From an uncultured Oscillospiraceae bacterium (GTDB lineage: Bacteria; Bacillota; Clostridia; Oscillospirales; Oscillospiraceae), in contig CAUBIP010000087.1 in assembly GCA_958436045.1 (NCBI GenBank), positions 1-6,253 of the forward strand: a stretch of 6,253 bases of DNA. Direction: 5' to 3'. The notes beneath the pieces were generated by a model. It was not told where the DNA came from. It did not search any database and was given only the letters and a program-made list of their open reading frames with translations. Shown here in pieces: positions 5,082-6,253 of the stretch. A program made the translations under genes and the position numbers. Each line of letters opens with the position of its first letter. Position 1 is the first letter of the stretch.

Positions 5082-6253
5082 TTACTGGATGAGCCCGCTT
5101 TCTTTCAGCAGAAGCTCGAGATCTGTGCCCTTGACCTTCTTCAAAACGATTTTGAGTAGCTCCTTTTCCCCAAAGGAGAGCTTCGCCTCGTTCAGGGGCT
5201 TTTTGTCGATGGCGTAGTAGCAAGCACGCAGCAGCTCCCGCACATCATACTTGCTGCCCCAGACCTCCGGCACGCCGCGGTCGATATCCAGCAGGGTGTA
5301 GACCGACTCCATCCCGGTCCGCATGGAATACTCGGTGGTAAAGATGGTATCCCGCGGGGTCTCGGCAAATTGGCCGATGAAAGCGAAATTCACAGCGCCA
5401 TCGGGCACGACCTTCGGGCGGTCGGATTCCTTCCGGGGCTGGAAGAAGGCGTTGATATAGGGCATGAAGCAAGTCGTCGTGTTGCAGGCATCGTGGGCAA
5501 GCGTGTCGATCCTTTCCGTCGGTACGCCGATGTGGTACAGCCACTCCTGGCAGACCTCCTCGCCGGTGCAGTCCCGCATGGCCTTCTTGACGTAGTTGCC
5601 TTCCTTGTTGGTGTTCCGGGAGTACAGCCACACCAGAACCATGTTCTTGTCCTGAGACCTGAACTGGGGCTGGCGGTTGATGGTCCAGGAGAGATACCAG
5701 TTGTCGGTGCTGTCCTTGACGGTGACGATGCCGCCGGTGGTCACCTTACCGGCACGCGGGTCGCGCTTGCAGATGTTCTTAATATGCTGGATGATCTCCT
5801 CGTTGGAGGTAGCCACGGTGGCGCTCATCCAGTTGGTGGCATCCACATCGGAGCAGAATTTCTCCGGATTGCCGTACTCACCGTGCACTGCCTGCGCGGC
5901 TATGGCCTTCCACATATCCCACGACTCGCCTGCGCCGTTCTTCACGCCGGACAGGTCCGGGGCATGAGTCTGGTCGCCGTAGCAGGAGGTATCGGTGCAG
6001 CAGCCGTTGGTGATGAACACCAGATCATCCTCGATGAGGTCGATGGTCTGCTCCTTGCCGTCCTTGACATAGACGATCTGCTTTGCGATCTTCTTATCGC
6101 CCTCATTTTCAATCATGACGTTCTTGACATCCATGCCGTACTCGATCTGTACGCCGTGCGACTCCAGATATTTCACCAGCGGCAGGATCATGCTCTCGTA
6201 CTGGTTGTATTTGGTAAAGCGCAGGGCGCTGAAATCGGGCAGGCCGTCGATGT
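5082..6253 (-). CDS. ohyA: Oleate hydratase (myosin-cross-reactive antigen family), N-terminus beyond window edge
   Basis: FAD-dependent hydratase that adds water to the cis-9 double bond of oleic and related acids, giving 10-hydroxystearate (EC 4.2.1.53). It acts at the inner membrane face or in the cytoplasm and is thought to detoxify unsaturated fatty acids. The frame is open to base 6253; the ATG at 6191 is an internal Met. 389 residues are visible of about 590, so the N-terminal FAD-binding glycine motif and its catalytic Glu are outside. Family landmarks, counted from the first visible residue, are RFTKYNQYESMILPLVKYLE (11-30, the Tyr-rich segment near the active site), TNGCCTDTSCYGD (81-93), GQFAETPRDTIFTTEYSMR (293-311) and GVPEVWGSKYDVREL (326-340). 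It converges on xerD and is terminated at 4955-5001. It is probably monocistronic at its 3' end; the promoter is not visible. The GCCTDTSC stretch is unusually cysteine-rich compared with the NGS-type sequences I recall. Confidence 0.95.
   Translation of the reverse strand, partial: IDGLPDFSALRFTKYNQYESMILPLVKYLESHGVQIEYGMDVKNVMIENEGDKKIAKQIVYVKDGKEQTIDLIEDDLVFITNGCCTDTSCYGDQTHAPDLSGVKNGAGESWDMWKAIAAQAVHGEYGNPEKFCSDVDATNWMSATVATSNEEIIQHIKNICKRDPRAGKVTTGGIVTVKDSTDNWYLSWTINRQPQFRSQDKNMVLVWLYSRNTNKEGNYVKKAMRDCTGEEVCQEWLYHIGVPTERIDTLAHDACNTTTCFMPYINAFFQPRKESDRPKVVPDGAVNFAFIGQFAETPRDTIFTTEYSMRTGMESVYTLLDIDRGVPEVWGSKYDVRELLRACYYAIDKKPLNEAKLSFGEKELLKIVLKKVKGTDLELLLKESGLIQ

Noticed and set aside
5677..5967. 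96-codon open frame on the plus strand opposite ohyA
   Set aside because: It is a shadow of the oleate hydratase gene with no ribosome-binding site and no recognisable protein features.

Overview
The window looks like chromosomal DNA from a GC-rich, endospore-lineage member of the Clostridia, probably an Oscillospirales/Ruminococcaceae-type gut anaerobe. This rests on gene content and style: a two-RCK TrkA with TrkH, a XerD of the Firmicutes type, a TIGR04086-like small membrane protein, a possible SpoIIM next to xerD, strong AAGGAGG ribosome-binding sites and an oleate hydratase. No identity search was possible, so the taxonomy is an inference. I see no tRNA, rRNA, CRISPR array, insertion sequence or prophage gene.

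Layout. Positions 1-2550 (+) hold a potassium-uptake pair: the 3' three quarters of trkA (its start lies left of the window) and a complete trkH, closed by a strong intrinsic terminator at 2576-2625. Positions 2679-3080 (+) encode a 133-residue four-helix membrane protein resembling the TIGR04086 group. A 292-base AT-richer gap (3081-3372) follows. It holds a sigma-E-like promoter candidate, a good sigma-A-like promoter (TTGAAA-17-TATATT), short direct repeats and a long bulged inverted repeat that could fold as an mRNA leader.

Positions 3373-3894 (+) encode a five-helix membrane protein whose helix pattern, key positions and place beside xerD suggest a divergent SpoIIM. Its stop overlaps the Shine-Dalgarno of xerD (3905-4786), so the two are probably co-transcribed and translationally coupled. 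The xerD terminator starts inside its own stop codon. The convergent gap 4787-5081 contains no gene but a dense row of hairpins, including a bidirectional terminator at 4955-5001. From 5082 to the right edge, on the minus strand, lies the C-terminal two thirds of an FAD-dependent oleate hydratase.

Functionally these are independent units: K+ homeostasis (trkAH), a possible sporulation/engulfment protein with the chromosome-dimer recombinase (spoIIM-like/xerD), and detoxification of unsaturated fatty acids (ohyA). Most of the window is ordinary core genome. The parts that deserve a second look are the regulatory gap before the SpoIIM-like gene, the hairpin cluster in the convergent gap and the shortened active-site lysine loop of XerD.
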